This document shows, piece by piece, positions 36,649 to 47,655 of a stretch of 64,000 bases of DNA. The position numbers and the translations under genes are program-made. The stretch covers positions 29,528-93,527 of the forward strand of contig JBJENW010000032.1 of assembly GCA_051880395.1 (NCBI GenBank). The letters are read 5' to 3'. Below the pieces are notes generated by a model. That model was not told the origin of the DNA, searched no databases, and was given only the letters and a program-made list of their open reading frames with translations. Position 1 is the stretch's first letter; each line of letters starts with the position of its first letter. Source of the DNA: JBJENW01 sp051880395. GTDB lineage: Bacteria; Bacillota; Clostridia; Lachnospirales; Lachnospiraceae.

Positions 36649-37404
36649 CTAATTGTTTTTAGTCACAGAAAAAGTAGTCTTTTTCCCCGAACCCCTTACA
36701 GTTACTAAATTTCTTTCTACTAACTTTTGTATAAGCCTTACACTATATGCCCTAGATATACCTATACATTCCGCAATTTCACGTCTTGATGAATTTGGAT
36801 TTTCTTGTAGATATTGCAATATTTTTTCTTCAATACTAGTATTAATTGCTTTTGCCTCTAAGTTGCTATTACTTTTCTTCATATTAATAGTTTCTTTCAC
36901 AATTGCAATCTGACTAGGATTTTTCGAATCCGTAATCACCTGAAGAAATGTTCCTATATTCTCAGATATTGTATCTAACTTTCTCCCATCCAGTTCTAAT
37001 CCATCTATGTAAGAATCATCGTTTTTAAAATCTTGGATAACTTTGTACTTTTCTTTCCAGTACTTTAGCACTTCAATTTTTTTGTCCACATCATATATTT
37101 CACCATCAATGATGAGAATCAGTGTACGTTTCACCCAATCATTCTGTCCCGCTAGAAATGTTGCCTCATACATACAATTTAAGGATTTAAGATACTTATT
37201 GGTTAATACAACTATTGCAAAATCCGTAGTATTTATTCGTTCCATAAATTTTGTCAATCCCTCTTTAATTGACAAGTCCAACTTATCACGGACTATTCTA
37301 AAATCATCTTTCAACTGATCATATAACTCATCTGCGTAATCATTTCCATCACTCCATGCATAGGAAATAAATAGGGTCGGCAGCCTTGATTCATTTGTAC
37401 TCAT
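36649..37404 (-). CDS. TIR-winged-helix protein embedded in the BREX operon
   Basis: A 251-residue fusion. Residues about 8-130 are a TIR/SEFIR-like domain: LFISYAWSD at the start, a central DKLDL loop, and a CMYE motif with Glu80 at the position of the catalytic glutamate of NADase TIR domains. Residues about 190-250 form a winged helix (SRREIAECIGISRAYSVRLIQK). The ATG at 37404 is favoured because AAAGGA lies six bases before it; a GTG at 37419 would overlap the pglZ stop. It sits between pglZ and brxL, inside the core operon. It could be an abortive-infection effector, a regulator, or both; this is inference. Confidence 0.75.
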   Translation of the reverse strand: MSTNESRLPTLFISYAWSDGNDYADELYDQLKDDFRIVRDKLDLSIKEGLTKFMERINTTDFAIVVLTNKYLKSLNCMYEATFLAGQNDWVKRTLILIIDGEIYDVDKKIEVLKYWKEKYKVIQDFKNDDSYIDGLELDGRKLDTISENIGTFLQVITDSKNPSQIAIVKETINMKKSNSNLEAKAINTSIEEKILQYLQENPNSSRREIAECIGISRAYSVRLIQKLVERNLVTVRGSGKKTTFSVTKNN

Positions 37405-37415
37405 AAGCAATCCTT

Positions 37416-40010
37416 TCACGAAAAAAAATCAAACTCATCCACTGCAAATGCAATGTCAATCTGGAATTCTTCTCTGGAAGTTACAATTCCGTCTGCATCT
37501 GCAATTACTAAGTAATAAATCTCTTTGCTATCATATTTCAGCGACTTCAAATTGAAGCTACACTTGAATGTTCTCTCCTGACCGTTTTCACTCGTCTTAT
37601 CAGCAATAACCGTTTGGATATCACTAATCTGCTTGCCGCTACTATCGGTGAAATAAATCTGGTATGTTGCCGCTTCTCTATTATCGCTCACTGCTTCTTT
37701 CTGGTAGAAATTCAGAGAGAAGATCATATTGCTGACCTTATGCGTTGCTGACAACAATCCAACTTCTACAGGCTTTGTATCATACTTATTCTTATTTCTT
37801 AAATACTCTTTTGAATCATTTCTCAGGTAACGATATTCAATCAATGGAACACAGAACTCTTGCAAGCTTGTGCCACCATGAACAAAATTCAGACCGCCAC
37901 CATTCATCTTTATTCGGACATTCTCCCTTGGCGCATAAGCATCATACTCAGACTTTCCTTCCATGAATCGAATTTTCTGCAAATATTTTGGTTCAGATGC
38001 TTTCTGCATAATTGCATATCTACGCCCATATTCAATCACTCTATGGATGAATTCTTTCTTATCTACCTTGTCATCCTCAGTTAATGGACTATACGTATAT
38101 AGGAAACCATGATCCGCCGTCAATATGATATTCGTTGCTCCAAAATCATTCACAATAATCTTTACCAGGTTTTTCAACTCTGCAATAGCTGTATCACATG
38201 CAGGAAATACCATCGTATCCGCTGTATGACTAGCCTCATCAATCGTATCATGATAGATATATACCACTTTCTGCCCTTTGACCAATGCACTTCGCTCTGG
38301 TCTCTTCATCGCAACAATATCCTTATATTTCACTGCAATACTATTTGGATTGGCTGCCTTAAGGACCTTATCGCGATAATTACTATCTGTAGCTTGTCCG
38401 TCCGCCATTACCTTAAGAAGATCTCCGTTATTTACAACTGACAGTTCTTCATGCGGCAATAATGCTGCCATACCAAACTTTGTAATCGTAGGGAAGATCC
38501 CTTGCATACTGCTAAGCTCTACCTTGCTCTGCGTCTCTCTTCTAAGCTGTTCTGTTAGTGATGCTGCAACTTCATATCTGAGGGCATCTGAAATAATGAC
38601 AAACATTCTGGTATCAGCATTCTTGATTTTATTCTTATAAAAATCAGTCTGCCGAGGAAGCTCCGTGATATATCCATAGTTTTCCAATTCCTCTGCACTT
38701 ACCGCCGCCCAATTTGCACCTAATTGTCCCAGGAACCAGTTTGTATAAAGACCTTCCACCTTTTCCATTACACGACTAAATAAGTCATGTAAGTTTGAAT
38801 TATAAGATTTCAGGCTTTCTCCATAAGCTTTATGGAACAATCTGTAATAGGTATCCATCACATAATAGGTATCCGTGTATTCTTTCCAAAGCTTCTTCGC
38901 CTCTGCAGAGTGGAATCCATTCGCATGTTCCTTGAAAAATTCCTGCATATTTGCAACTTGAAGGATTCCTTCATAGAAATCCTTCACCTCGTCATACCAG
39001 ACACAAGTTCTTCTCTTCTCAACTGTTTCCTTGATTGTCTCCACTTCGATGATGTAATCACTTATCTCTGTCATAAGCTTAATCAAGATTACCTCATTGA
39101 TACAAGGGAATATTTCTGTATCTACAAGATCCGCAACTTCTAGCTTCATAAATCTCTGTGGAAGCTTCAATTCCTCTTCTACATACTTTGCAATCTCACA
39201 CAATTCATCTGATTCTTCGCTATGCAACCAATCAGACACAAAGTCAAAACAATATGCCTGATGCAATGATGCTACAAAACGATCCGCACCAAGCAAATAT
39301 TCTTCTCTCATTGTTCTTGTAGCTGCTGTCATAAGAATCTGCGCTGCCAGCTGTGCCAGATTAGGCTCTTCTGCTACATATCCTGTTCTTTGCTGAACCA
39401 TTTTCCAGAAAGCAACGTCAGCTCCATAATTCACCATATCCGAATAAATCTGATTTTCTTCCATATCCAATCCATTCATCAAAACAGCTTTCATAATTGA
39501 GCTGGCAGTTACTTCTTTCACATTCGCAATCGCTGCCATTACTGCTAGATGTAATGCTGCTGGAACTGTTGGCGCTTTTTCCATATTTGCAATCTTATTT
39601 CTTCTACTGATCGCATTGAAGAACTTACGGTATTCTTTTACCATTTTTCTCAATGTTGGAGTGGGTGGGATATGCATCTCATCCATCCATATTGAAATCA
39701 GATCTGCTCTAAACTCTTCGCTGTAAAGTTCAATATCCATGAGCCAATTATCTTCATTTTTCTCATAAGATATTGGACAATACACTAAATAATTATTTAC
39801 CAGATCATCCATGCTTAATAACTTTTTTACTTCAAAGTTATTTGTGCCTGTAAGAATAATCATCTTGGCATCTGTGAGTTCCATATCTTCAAGTTGATCT
39901 TCAAACTCCCGATCTTCATCATGCCAAAAGATGATTCTTCTCTTATAGAATTCTGGTAATGGCTGAGCAAATCTCTTATTCAAATCCTGTGCTATGGTTT
40001 GTAAATCCAT
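37416..40010 (-). CDS. pglZ: BREX protein PglZ (alkaline-phosphatase superfamily)
   Basis: An 864-residue type 1 BREX core protein. The PglZ domain has metal-site motifs of the alkaline phosphatase superfamily: VIISDALRYE near residue 470 and ILTADHGFLYT near residue 630. Its substrate is not established in general; related proteins show nuclease or phosphodiesterase activity in some reports. The ATG at 40010 (MDLQTIAQ) is preferred because AAAGGA lies nine bases before it. It lies 21 bases after pglX. Confidence 0.93.
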   Translation of the reverse strand: MDLQTIAQDLNKRFAQPLPEFYKRRIIFWHDEDREFEDQLEDMELTDAKMIILTGTNNFEVKKLLSMDDLVNNYLVYCPISYEKNEDNWLMDIELYSEEFRADLISIWMDEMHIPPTPTLRKMVKEYRKFFNAISRRNKIANMEKAPTVPAALHLAVMAAIANVKEVTASSIMKAVLMNGLDMEENQIYSDMVNYGADVAFWKMVQQRTGYVAEEPNLAQLAAQILMTAATRTMREEYLLGADRFVASLHQAYCFDFVSDWLHSEESDELCEIAKYVEEELKLPQRFMKLEVADLVDTEIFPCINEVILIKLMTEISDYIIEVETIKETVEKRRTCVWYDEVKDFYEGILQVANMQEFFKEHANGFHSAEAKKLWKEYTDTYYVMDTYYRLFHKAYGESLKSYNSNLHDLFSRVMEKVEGLYTNWFLGQLGANWAAVSAEELENYGYITELPRQTDFYKNKIKNADTRMFVIISDALRYEVAASLTEQLRRETQSKVELSSMQGIFPTITKFGMAALLPHEELSVVNNGDLLKVMADGQATDSNYRDKVLKAANPNSIAVKYKDIVAMKRPERSALVKGQKVVYIYHDTIDEASHTADTMVFPACDTAIAELKNLVKIIVNDFGATNIILTADHGFLYTYSPLTEDDKVDKKEFIHRVIEYGRRYAIMQKASEPKYLQKIRFMEGKSEYDAYAPRENVRIKMNGGGLNFVHGGTSLQEFCVPLIEYRYLRNDSKEYLRNKNKYDTKPVEVGLLSATHKVSNMIFSLNFYQKEAVSDNREAATYQIYFTDSSGKQISDIQTVIADKTSENGQERTFKCSFNLKSLKYDSKEIYYLVIADADGIVTSREEFQIDIAFAVDEFDFFS

Positions 40011-40031
40011 AATAGCCATTCCTTTCAAATA

Positions 40032-43000
40032 CTATTTTATTTTCGCTAAAACATCCTTGAACTTTTCATAGTTCACCTTGACACCATCATCCAAATCAAT
40101 CGAAATCATTTGATCTGCTAAATGATGAATTTTCTCTTCATATTCATGCAGTTCCGTACTCTGATTTTGTAATTTTTTTAGCTGTTTATTTAACTTTACT
40201 CGTTCACTTGTCGATGCATTTGCAATACGTTGCTCTAATTCTTCTATTGCGGTACGGTATCTACTCTGCTGTTCATGAACGTAGTCAGTACGGATACGAG
40301 AGATGGTGTCCGGCTGATATCGATGCATGTAGATTAAGCACTTAAATCCATTCTTCTTGCCAGAATCGAACAGCCAGTAAATCGGGCGTTTCTGATAGAT
40401 CTTGCAATGATCCTTGTAAAAATCATTCAGGAAGTAGTTTCTGATGACATCCTTTGGCTGACCTTTACCGCCAAGTGCATCGGCTATAAACTTCAAATTT
40501 TCCTGCAGAGTATCTTTGCCGTAAACCACTTCCACGAACTTCACGAAACGTGCAACAATATCATCTTCAAAATACTCGTCATCGCTGATCGGGATAATAT
40601 TGTCCTTTTCCGCAGCAAAAGTAGAATATTTAGAGTCATCCCACTCGCCGCCTGCGTAGACAAGACCCTCCTCATCAATCGAGTAACGACCAAACATACA
40701 GCCAACAGCATAAGAAATAAAGGACTTAATATCTCTTTCCAAATCTGCCTTACGAACAGTGACTTCTTTATCTTCAACTTCCGGATTCAATTCGTCCTGA
40801 AGTCCGTAAATATCAATAAAGATCCGGTTGAGTTCTTCCTCGTTTTCTTTGAGCTGTTTGAAACGATCATTACACTCCGTTTCCCACTGATGAAAAGCCT
40901 CATCAACCGTGGCGATAGGACGAACAAGAGGATGACGCTGGAAATTCCAGGAGGTTTCAAAGTAATCCCAATCGGTGCGTGATAGTGTAATGTTTGATGT
41001 GACTAACAGATCAACGGCCTTTGTGTTATCCTTAACATATATTGGCAAACCGATAATATTTCCTACTAAGTAATGCATAGTCGAATTAAGCGTTGATAAA
41101 TATTTCTGTGCAACACAAGAATTGAGAAAGCCCAAAAAATAAAATTGCCTATTATCATCGAGGAATAGTGTTGGCGCTTCGACATTAAACAAGCATCCCC
41201 CTGGTAGATATCTTGCACCGAAAACGCTTGATGTTGTATGTGACCAAGTTATTCCTGGTTTAAAAAATAAGTCATCGTTTCCCATTGCATTTAGGCGGCA
41301 ACCATCACATTGCCTTATTTCAGCACCATCATTCTGCCAATTAACGATATAATCAAAATTACCATACCATTTACGATATTCTCCCCCTTTTATTTGAGGA
41401 GTCCATTTTTTTCTTGTTTGTAAATATTCCCCTTTTGTTTTCATGTTAAACGCAATACACTCTATTTGCACCTCGTGCCAATATTTTAAAAACAAATCAT
41501 TATTTCCTGTCTGTAAGCCACTTCTGGCAAAACCATATTCACCAATTGTCTTAGCTGAATATGCCTCAATAAACTTCTCGCTCACCCAATACGCCACAGG
41601 TTTGCCTGGGATTTTGAAAAAGTTATCTGTGCTTTGCTCATAATAATACCCGCAGTCATGATTTGTAATCGCCTCTAATGTTTTCTGTCTCTGCACCTCC
41701 ATGCCTCCACGGAAATCCGCCAAACGCAAATAACACCCTTTTTTCTGCACATAGCTATTTTGGAAAGCAAAGGTACAGACCGGAACCGTTGCTTCCTCAA
41801 ATGCAGAGTATTCAAATTGAATCAGTGTTTCAATCGTTGCCTGATTATACAAGTAGTTGCGCATTTTTTCATAACTCTGAATGAACATCCACACATACGG
41901 TGTAAAGAAGCCACAATATCCGGATTTCTTTGCCATTTCAGAACAATGAATCACAAAAGCTGAGAAAAAATCACTCTTATAGTCTGTGTAGTTCTGTTTG
42001 ATAAAGTCGTTCAATTTTTGATTCATATTGGATGCACCCATATACGGTGGATTTGTAACGACCACATCATATTTTTGCGCCAATGCCTCTGCCACCTGTA
42101 CCAGCGATAACAGGTCGTTCAACACGTTTTCCCGGCTCATGCTAATATTCTCCCGCACCTCTTCAAAACGAGCATAAAGCGCAGCCCAATCCTGCTGGCT
42201 AACAGTAATGATGGAACCGTACTCCTTTGCATCATGCAGTTCACTGATAATGGTATCCATCGCCGCTTTCAGATTGGCATCGCCATTACAAAAATACTCA
42301 AGTGCATATTCATCGTAATTTCTATGTTTTTTTCCATCGTTATCGGTATGTCCACTCTCCACGATAGCATACACATGCGGCTGTACCTTACGAAGAAGGA
42401 ATCTCTTATCATACTGACAGGCCTTCATCATAACAGAGAAATATGCCAGCTGTGCTGCACGGTCATCAATGTCCAAACCATAAATATTTTTTTTCACGAT
42501 GCTTGCAACCGCTTCACGGGTAGTATAGCCATAGGCTTCATAAATCTGCATCAGCACGTCGAACATATAAGCCAGAATGTGACCACTTCCGCAACAAGGG
42601 TCGATGCACAAAATATCCTCCGGTTTCAATGTCTTATACTCTTCACGAATAGAATCAAGCTGTGTCTGAACCTCCGGTTCCTGCTCTGCCTCTTCCAGAT
42701 AATACTTCCACTGAGATTTCAGCTCATCATTCGGATGACCTTCTACCCACAAACGACCCAAAGAGTTCTCTACCATATAGCGAACAATCCAGTCCGGTGT
42801 AAATAACTGAGTTGCGGCAGGAATATTTTCCTTTGTGATTTTTACATTTTTCTTAAGGGCGGCAAATACGTCGTCCTTCTTTTCACTATTATAGTACTGA
42901 TACAGCCATCCAATAATCTGAATAGCATCCATCCAATCTTCTTCTGGAATAATAGAAATCATCTGTTCAATGACACTACCTTCTCTTAAAAGATTATCTG

Positions 43001-43520
43001 GCAGCAAAAGCATTGTGTAGTCATCAATTTTCTCAAACATGCCAGGCAGTACTTCATTCAACGCATTGCACTGTGTAATCAAAAGATACTTATACAATCC
43101 CTCTGTATCATTTGCTTCTTTATATGCAAAAACTTTCTCTTTCTCTAATCCCTCCATCTCAAGATGAATTGCTTCTGCAAGAATTTCCGGCTTAAAGTTA
43201 TTTTCAGCATCCGTAAATATACGCACTCTACTTGGCAGATAACCATTTACCTCCATGAATCGAAGCGCAATGAATCTATTGAACCAGGTATACGCTACCT
43301 CTTCGATTACTTGCTCATAAGAACTTTCCTTGATTTTCTTAATTAAATCACTTCTCTGTTTTCTTTCCGTATCAGAAAGAACTCTACCGTTTACACTTTG
43401 AGCATCCGGATTCTCATGACTCTCTTCTGTCACTTCATATTGTGCCGCTTTTTGGCTGACACGAGCAATCAGCTCGCGTCTAGCCCATACAGCATATTTC
43501 TTAATCGCATTCTTATCCAT
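40032..43520 (-). CDS. pglX: BREX-1 adenine-specific DNA methyltransferase PglX
   Basis: A 1162-residue adenine methyltransferase that marks the host genome at a short non-palindromic site in type 1 BREX. SAM motif I is DPCCGSGH near residue 305 and catalytic motif IV is NPPYMG near residue 488. A target-recognition region follows, and the C-terminal helical part ends in a coiled coil. No frameshift is seen, so the frame is complete. The target sequence cannot be read from the protein. Confidence 0.96.
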   Translation of the reverse strand: MDKNAIKKYAVWARRELIARVSQKAAQYEVTEESHENPDAQSVNGRVLSDTERKQRSDLIKKIKESSYEQVIEEVAYTWFNRFIALRFMEVNGYLPSRVRIFTDAENNFKPEILAEAIHLEMEGLEKEKVFAYKEANDTEGLYKYLLITQCNALNEVLPGMFEKIDDYTMLLLPDNLLREGSVIEQMISIIPEEDWMDAIQIIGWLYQYYNSEKKDDVFAALKKNVKITKENIPAATQLFTPDWIVRYMVENSLGRLWVEGHPNDELKSQWKYYLEEAEQEPEVQTQLDSIREEYKTLKPEDILCIDPCCGSGHILAYMFDVLMQIYEAYGYTTREAVASIVKKNIYGLDIDDRAAQLAYFSVMMKACQYDKRFLLRKVQPHVYAIVESGHTDNDGKKHRNYDEYALEYFCNGDANLKAAMDTIISELHDAKEYGSIITVSQQDWAALYARFEEVRENISMSRENVLNDLLSLVQVAEALAQKYDVVVTNPPYMGASNMNQKLNDFIKQNYTDYKSDFFSAFVIHCSEMAKKSGYCGFFTPYVWMFIQSYEKMRNYLYNQATIETLIQFEYSAFEEATVPVCTFAFQNSYVQKKGCYLRLADFRGGMEVQRQKTLEAITNHDCGYYYEQSTDNFFKIPGKPVAYWVSEKFIEAYSAKTIGEYGFARSGLQTGNNDLFLKYWHEVQIECIAFNMKTKGEYLQTRKKWTPQIKGGEYRKWYGNFDYIVNWQNDGAEIRQCDGCRLNAMGNDDLFFKPGITWSHTTSSVFGARYLPGGCLFNVEAPTLFLDDNRQFYFLGFLNSCVAQKYLSTLNSTMHYLVGNIIGLPIYVKDNTKAVDLLVTSNITLSRTDWDYFETSWNFQRHPLVRPIATVDEAFHQWETECNDRFKQLKENEEELNRIFIDIYGLQDELNPEVEDKEVTVRKADLERDIKSFISYAVGCMFGRYSIDEEGLVYAGGEWDDSKYSTFAAEKDNIIPISDDEYFEDDIVARFVKFVEVVYGKDTLQENLKFIADALGGKGQPKDVIRNYFLNDFYKDHCKIYQKRPIYWLFDSGKKNGFKCLIYMHRYQPDTISRIRTDYVHEQQSRYRTAIEELEQRIANASTSERVKLNKQLKKLQNQSTELHEYEEKIHHLADQMISIDLDDGVKVNYEKFKDVLAKIK

Positions 43521-43534
43521 AATCGTTATCCTCT

Positions 43535-46500
43535 CTAGTTAAGCTGGATTCCATCACAGTTCTGCATAAGTTGCTTCAACTGTGATCGCATCTTCTCTAC
43601 ATAAGCATCAATATCTGCCTCTGTTTCAAGACGCTTCGCCGGAAATACCACCTGTCTATTCAGTGTCTTTATCACTTTCTTAGGTTGTGGTTTTACTTCT
43701 TCTCCCGCTGTTGCAGGCTCATTCTCTTCCGGTTTTGGTTGCGGTTTATTTAATCCCTCAATTTTACTAACCGTATCATCCTTGTAAGTAAGCATTGGAG
43801 GTAATAATCCATCGAGAAGTGCAAGGCTCCCAAGCTCATTGATTCTCTCTTTTTTCTGCGTATAGAACTCATCTGCTCTAACCATGATGTTCTTCACATC
43901 TACACCACTTTCACTGCCAGCTGTATGAATTGCTTCCAGGCACTGTCTTACGATTTCAAGAAGTTCTGCTCTTTTCGCATCTAATAAATGATTATGACCT
44001 TTCCGCACCTCTGCCATTAACTCATTCAGTTCTGGAATTTTCTTATAATCAAATCCATTCTGTGTTCTTGTAATAAGACGAATCTTGTTCAATGCCTGGT
44101 TTGATTCTTCTTCCTTAGACAGATAGTCCAATTCATTTTTTAAATCATCCACCATCTTTGTTGCTGCATCAAATACCACAACCTGATTCTTGAAAAAGCC
44201 CTCCACCTTCTGCATATCTTCCTTATTGTCAAAGAGATCATTTTCATCTTTAAGTATTCTTTCAATAAGTGCGATATTATCCTTCTGCTGCGACAGAATA
44301 CCAGTAATCAAATCTATACTCTTAATGACAAGTGCATGATCCGGATACATCCGATTCGATTCATACTTCTTATTTAATTCTTCGTAATGCTCCTTCTGCT
44401 CTGTGAATCTTTTAACGATAAACGAAATCAATCCATCCTCATCGTCAGGAATACTCATGACATCGAAGTACTCACCCAAAATCTGTTTCACCGACCTCAT
44501 CTTAGTAGCTGATACAACCTGTCGCTTAGAAATCGTTGTCTTTCCAATCTCACTCTTCTTTCGGAGCATATCCGGAAGTTTTGGATTGTTTGGCTGCACT
44601 GTAGATCCAGCATACTTAATCGTTACTTTCTGGTTATAAATCAGCATGGCACATACCGCTGCAATATCAATCTCTTTCCATCCGTATGGGATGCCCTGGT
44701 ATCTGCTCTGAACATCTGCCATTGATGTAGGAAGATTCTTTGCATACTGCATCTCCAAATACTCCTCAATCTTTGCAGCCGCATCCTTGTTTGGATGAAT
44801 CAAAAGATTACTGTCCTCAGCTCCACTAAGGAATCCGAGAATATCTGCGTCAGTTTCTGCATGAAGAGAAATCAGGTTAAGATCACTATACACATGAGTC
44901 ACCAAATACTCTAATGCCTGATCCAATTTCGCCTTAGCACTACCGCCCTTAATCTCAATATGTTCTCCATCAACATAGAATTCCGCCTCAACAATAGCCT
45001 TCTCAATCTCGTCAATGGAAGAAGTTTCATACTTGCTTGCTTCGTCCTGCTGATCACGAATGATATCTTGTACCGTCTTCGGAAGCTGCGCTACATTTTT
45101 CTGTTTTACATACTTTCTGATCTTCATTGCATTTTCCAGAGACTCGTAGTATGGCGTCTCTCCCAATACAACGATTGCCTGGTTCTTAGACTCGCTCATA
45201 AGCGTAAGCTCATTCTTCTCTGTCGCATCCGTTGCAACAGTAAGAAGCTTGAGTCTCATGCCACCAGTAACCGCACCAATTGCATTATTATCCACCATCT
45301 GATCGAATGCAAAGTCGTATTTGTCATAACGATATTTCTTTGCTGTATAGATTTCACCGAATACAAGCTGTCCGATTCTTTCAACAATCGTTGCTGTATC
45401 AATCGATGTATTTTTAATCTCTCTCTGAATATCTTGCTCTTCATCGGTAAGAAAGTTATAAGTGTCTCCTATACGCCCGATATAGTTCTGGCTCATCAAT
45501 CTGTCCAGAGACCCACGAACCTTTTCTCTCATGACAATCTTATCCACACGAATGTCATCTGCCATAAGGATAACAATGTTATCAAGATTTGCCTTAATAT
45601 CATCTATGTAACGAACAAGATATAGAAGCTTTAATACAGCAACATCCTCCTGCTCAATCCCATCCTTGTTATCCGCTGCTTTCTGGCAACGCTCAATTAC
45701 TCTACGAATAGAACTATCCAGGAATGTATGCACGGTATCATAGAAAAGGTGGAATGGCGCTAATGCATACTCGTCTCTATTCTCTAATTTCTGCGCTGCT
45801 TCCTGAAATCCAGAAAGCATCGAACGCTCTCCCCCGGATAAATGTTTACCAGAGTTACCATGCTTACGAATCTCTGAGAATACCTTCTGCATGATAATAA
45901 ACTGATATGGCACAAACGGGAAATCACGTGCAAACTCCGTAGGGCTTCCATACCCTTTAATATCCAAAATACAATCAGAAAAGCTGAATAAGTTTCTAAG
46001 AACGGAAGCATTCTCGTTATACACTTTCTCAAGCTCCGGAGTCACTTCATCTTTCTTTTTCAGAATACGCTTCTGAATAACTTCGTCCGCTGATGAAGAA
46101 GTAAGTGATAATCTTGTCTTGAAGCGTGCCTGGATTCTTGAGAACTGATCCTGTCTAGTCTTGATGATTTCATCGATTGCTTCCTGTCCGGTACATACAA
46201 CCCAAATCTTTCCATTACACTCTGAACCAATCTTCTCAACCAAAGACTGTAAATTCATAAGAAGATCCACGCTATCTCCTACATACTGTCCAACCTCATC
46301 AATCATGAATAGCAATCTGAAATCCGCTGGCTTCGTATCTACATACTCTTTCATCTCTGATACAAGCTGTGCAATACTTGTCTCAACAGTCTCTGTTCCA
46401 TCGAACCAGTTACGCGCTGCTGTCTCACTCATTCCTAATACTTCCATAAGTGTAGCAACAACATCATCCTCAAAGAATGCAAATGCATCTCTTGTTTCAA

Positions 46501-47074
46501 TCCATGGTGCACCATTCTTTTCTTCGAATACTCTTCTGAATTCTTCTGTTTTTCCTTGCTTATCAATGAACTGCTCTAACTTTGCAACCTTTAGATTCTC
46601 ACCATAAAATCCAAGGTAGTTATAAAACATCTTTGCAAATACGCGAAGTACCGCTGTCTTATCCTTATTGATAGAGCCTTCAATATCAATATTAAAAAGG
46701 ATGGTATCTGTTTCTCCTCTAATTGCATTTGAAATAGACATGAACGTAGCTTCATCATCAAACTTGATTCTGAAATAATCCTCTACGGTCTTGCCATCTA
46801 CCTGCTTATTCTCCAGTAAATAAGAGAGCATTTTTAAGAAGTGAGATTTACCACTTCCAAAGAATCCTGAAATCCATACACCAATATCTGCTGTAGGCTC
46901 CCGGAAGGACTCACCGTAATTATTGAAAAATGTAATCAAATGCTTACGAATATCTCTCGTAATGACATACTCTTTCACTTCCTGTGCCAATACCTCATCG
47001 GTATCCTGATCAACCTTTACGACTCCATTGATTTTACGATCAATATCATCATAGAACATGTTTTGAATTCTCAT
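43535..47074 (-). CDS. brxC: BREX protein BrxC (large ATPase)
   Basis: An 1179-residue P-loop ATPase, essential in studied type 1 BREX systems. Walker A GFFGSGKSH is at residues 70-78 and a Walker B-like LLFMIDEVGQY near 263. The rest is mainly helical, with a proline/lysine-rich linker near 1120. The start follows GGGAGGG. It is 14 bases after brxB and 14 before pglX, so the core is tightly packed. Confidence 0.95.
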   Translation of the reverse strand: MRIQNMFYDDIDRKINGVVKVDQDTDEVLAQEVKEYVITRDIRKHLITFFNNYGESFREPTADIGVWISGFFGSGKSHFLKMLSYLLENKQVDGKTVEDYFRIKFDDEATFMSISNAIRGETDTILFNIDIEGSINKDKTAVLRVFAKMFYNYLGFYGENLKVAKLEQFIDKQGKTEEFRRVFEEKNGAPWIETRDAFAFFEDDVVATLMEVLGMSETAARNWFDGTETVETSIAQLVSEMKEYVDTKPADFRLLFMIDEVGQYVGDSVDLLMNLQSLVEKIGSECNGKIWVVCTGQEAIDEIIKTRQDQFSRIQARFKTRLSLTSSSADEVIQKRILKKKDEVTPELEKVYNENASVLRNLFSFSDCILDIKGYGSPTEFARDFPFVPYQFIIMQKVFSEIRKHGNSGKHLSGGERSMLSGFQEAAQKLENRDEYALAPFHLFYDTVHTFLDSSIRRVIERCQKAADNKDGIEQEDVAVLKLLYLVRYIDDIKANLDNIVILMADDIRVDKIVMREKVRGSLDRLMSQNYIGRIGDTYNFLTDEEQDIQREIKNTSIDTATIVERIGQLVFGEIYTAKKYRYDKYDFAFDQMVDNNAIGAVTGGMRLKLLTVATDATEKNELTLMSESKNQAIVVLGETPYYESLENAMKIRKYVKQKNVAQLPKTVQDIIRDQQDEASKYETSSIDEIEKAIVEAEFYVDGEHIEIKGGSAKAKLDQALEYLVTHVYSDLNLISLHAETDADILGFLSGAEDSNLLIHPNKDAAAKIEEYLEMQYAKNLPTSMADVQSRYQGIPYGWKEIDIAAVCAMLIYNQKVTIKYAGSTVQPNNPKLPDMLRKKSEIGKTTISKRQVVSATKMRSVKQILGEYFDVMSIPDDEDGLISFIVKRFTEQKEHYEELNKKYESNRMYPDHALVIKSIDLITGILSQQKDNIALIERILKDENDLFDNKEDMQKVEGFFKNQVVVFDAATKMVDDLKNELDYLSKEEESNQALNKIRLITRTQNGFDYKKIPELNELMAEVRKGHNHLLDAKRAELLEIVRQCLEAIHTAGSESGVDVKNIMVRADEFYTQKKERINELGSLALLDGLLPPMLTYKDDTVSKIEGLNKPQPKPEENEPATAGEEVKPQPKKVIKTLNRQVVFPAKRLETEADIDAYVEKMRSQLKQLMQNCDGIQLN

Positions 47075-47088
47075 TTTGCAGTCCCTCC

Positions 47089-47646
47089 CTAAACAATGTT
47101 GAATGCTCGATAATATGGATTTGGCTCCAATCTGTCGAATAATCTTACAAATCGTCCATCGTACTTACCTGGATACATCACAAGAATCGGTACATCTGGA
47201 AATTCTGGTTGAAGTGCTTCTAACAAAGAGTGTATTCGCATAAATGGAAACACAGCTCCTACCCCTGTTAGCAATAGAACATCACCAGGCTCATGTGGCT
47301 CATAGTGCATCTTTTCCACAAATGATTTATTATTGGCAAACTGCTGAATCTGTTTAATCAGTTGCTCCCTACCTTTTTTCTGTTCCATATTCGCTGCAGC
47401 TTTTGTAATTCTTTTATCATCACATATTTCAATAAATGTTTTATACAGATTCATTTCCTTCAGATTACATCGAAGACTCTGATCTGTTGTTAAATTCTCG
47501 ATAAAATGTCGAATCGTCATCTCTTCTTTTGGATCGTAACAGAAGATTCTTATATTTACTTCATTACTCAATCCTTTCCCTTCCAAGAATTCATCCTTTT
47601 GGATTTCTTCTCGAAGATTATCCAATCTTTCTTTTAAATCACTCAT
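47089..47646 (-). CDS. brxB: BREX protein BrxB (DUF1788)
   Basis: A 185-residue protein matching the DUF1788/BrxB family, with the region LLTGVGAVFPFMRIHSLLEAL and the C-terminal MYPGKYDG typical of it. BrxB is needed for defence in characterised type 1 systems but its activity is not known. It lies nine bases after brxA. Confidence 0.92.
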   Translation of the reverse strand: MSDLKERLDNLREEIQKDEFLEGKGLSNEVNIRIFCYDPKEEMTIRHFIENLTTDQSLRCNLKEMNLYKTFIEICDDKRITKAAANMEQKKGREQLIKQIQQFANNKSFVEKMHYEPHEPGDVLLLTGVGAVFPFMRIHSLLEALQPEFPDVPILVMYPGKYDGRFVRLFDRLEPNPYYRAFNIV

Positions 47647-47655
47647 ATATTTAAC

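Noticed and set aside
40407..42806. Two plus-strand frames of about 190 codons inside pglX
   Set aside because: Both are shadows of the methyltransferase gene, which carries clear motifs in its own frame.
44960..45625. 221-codon plus-strand frame inside brxC
   Set aside because: It is antisense to an intact core BREX gene, has no ribosome-binding site, and its composition is that of a reversed coding strand.
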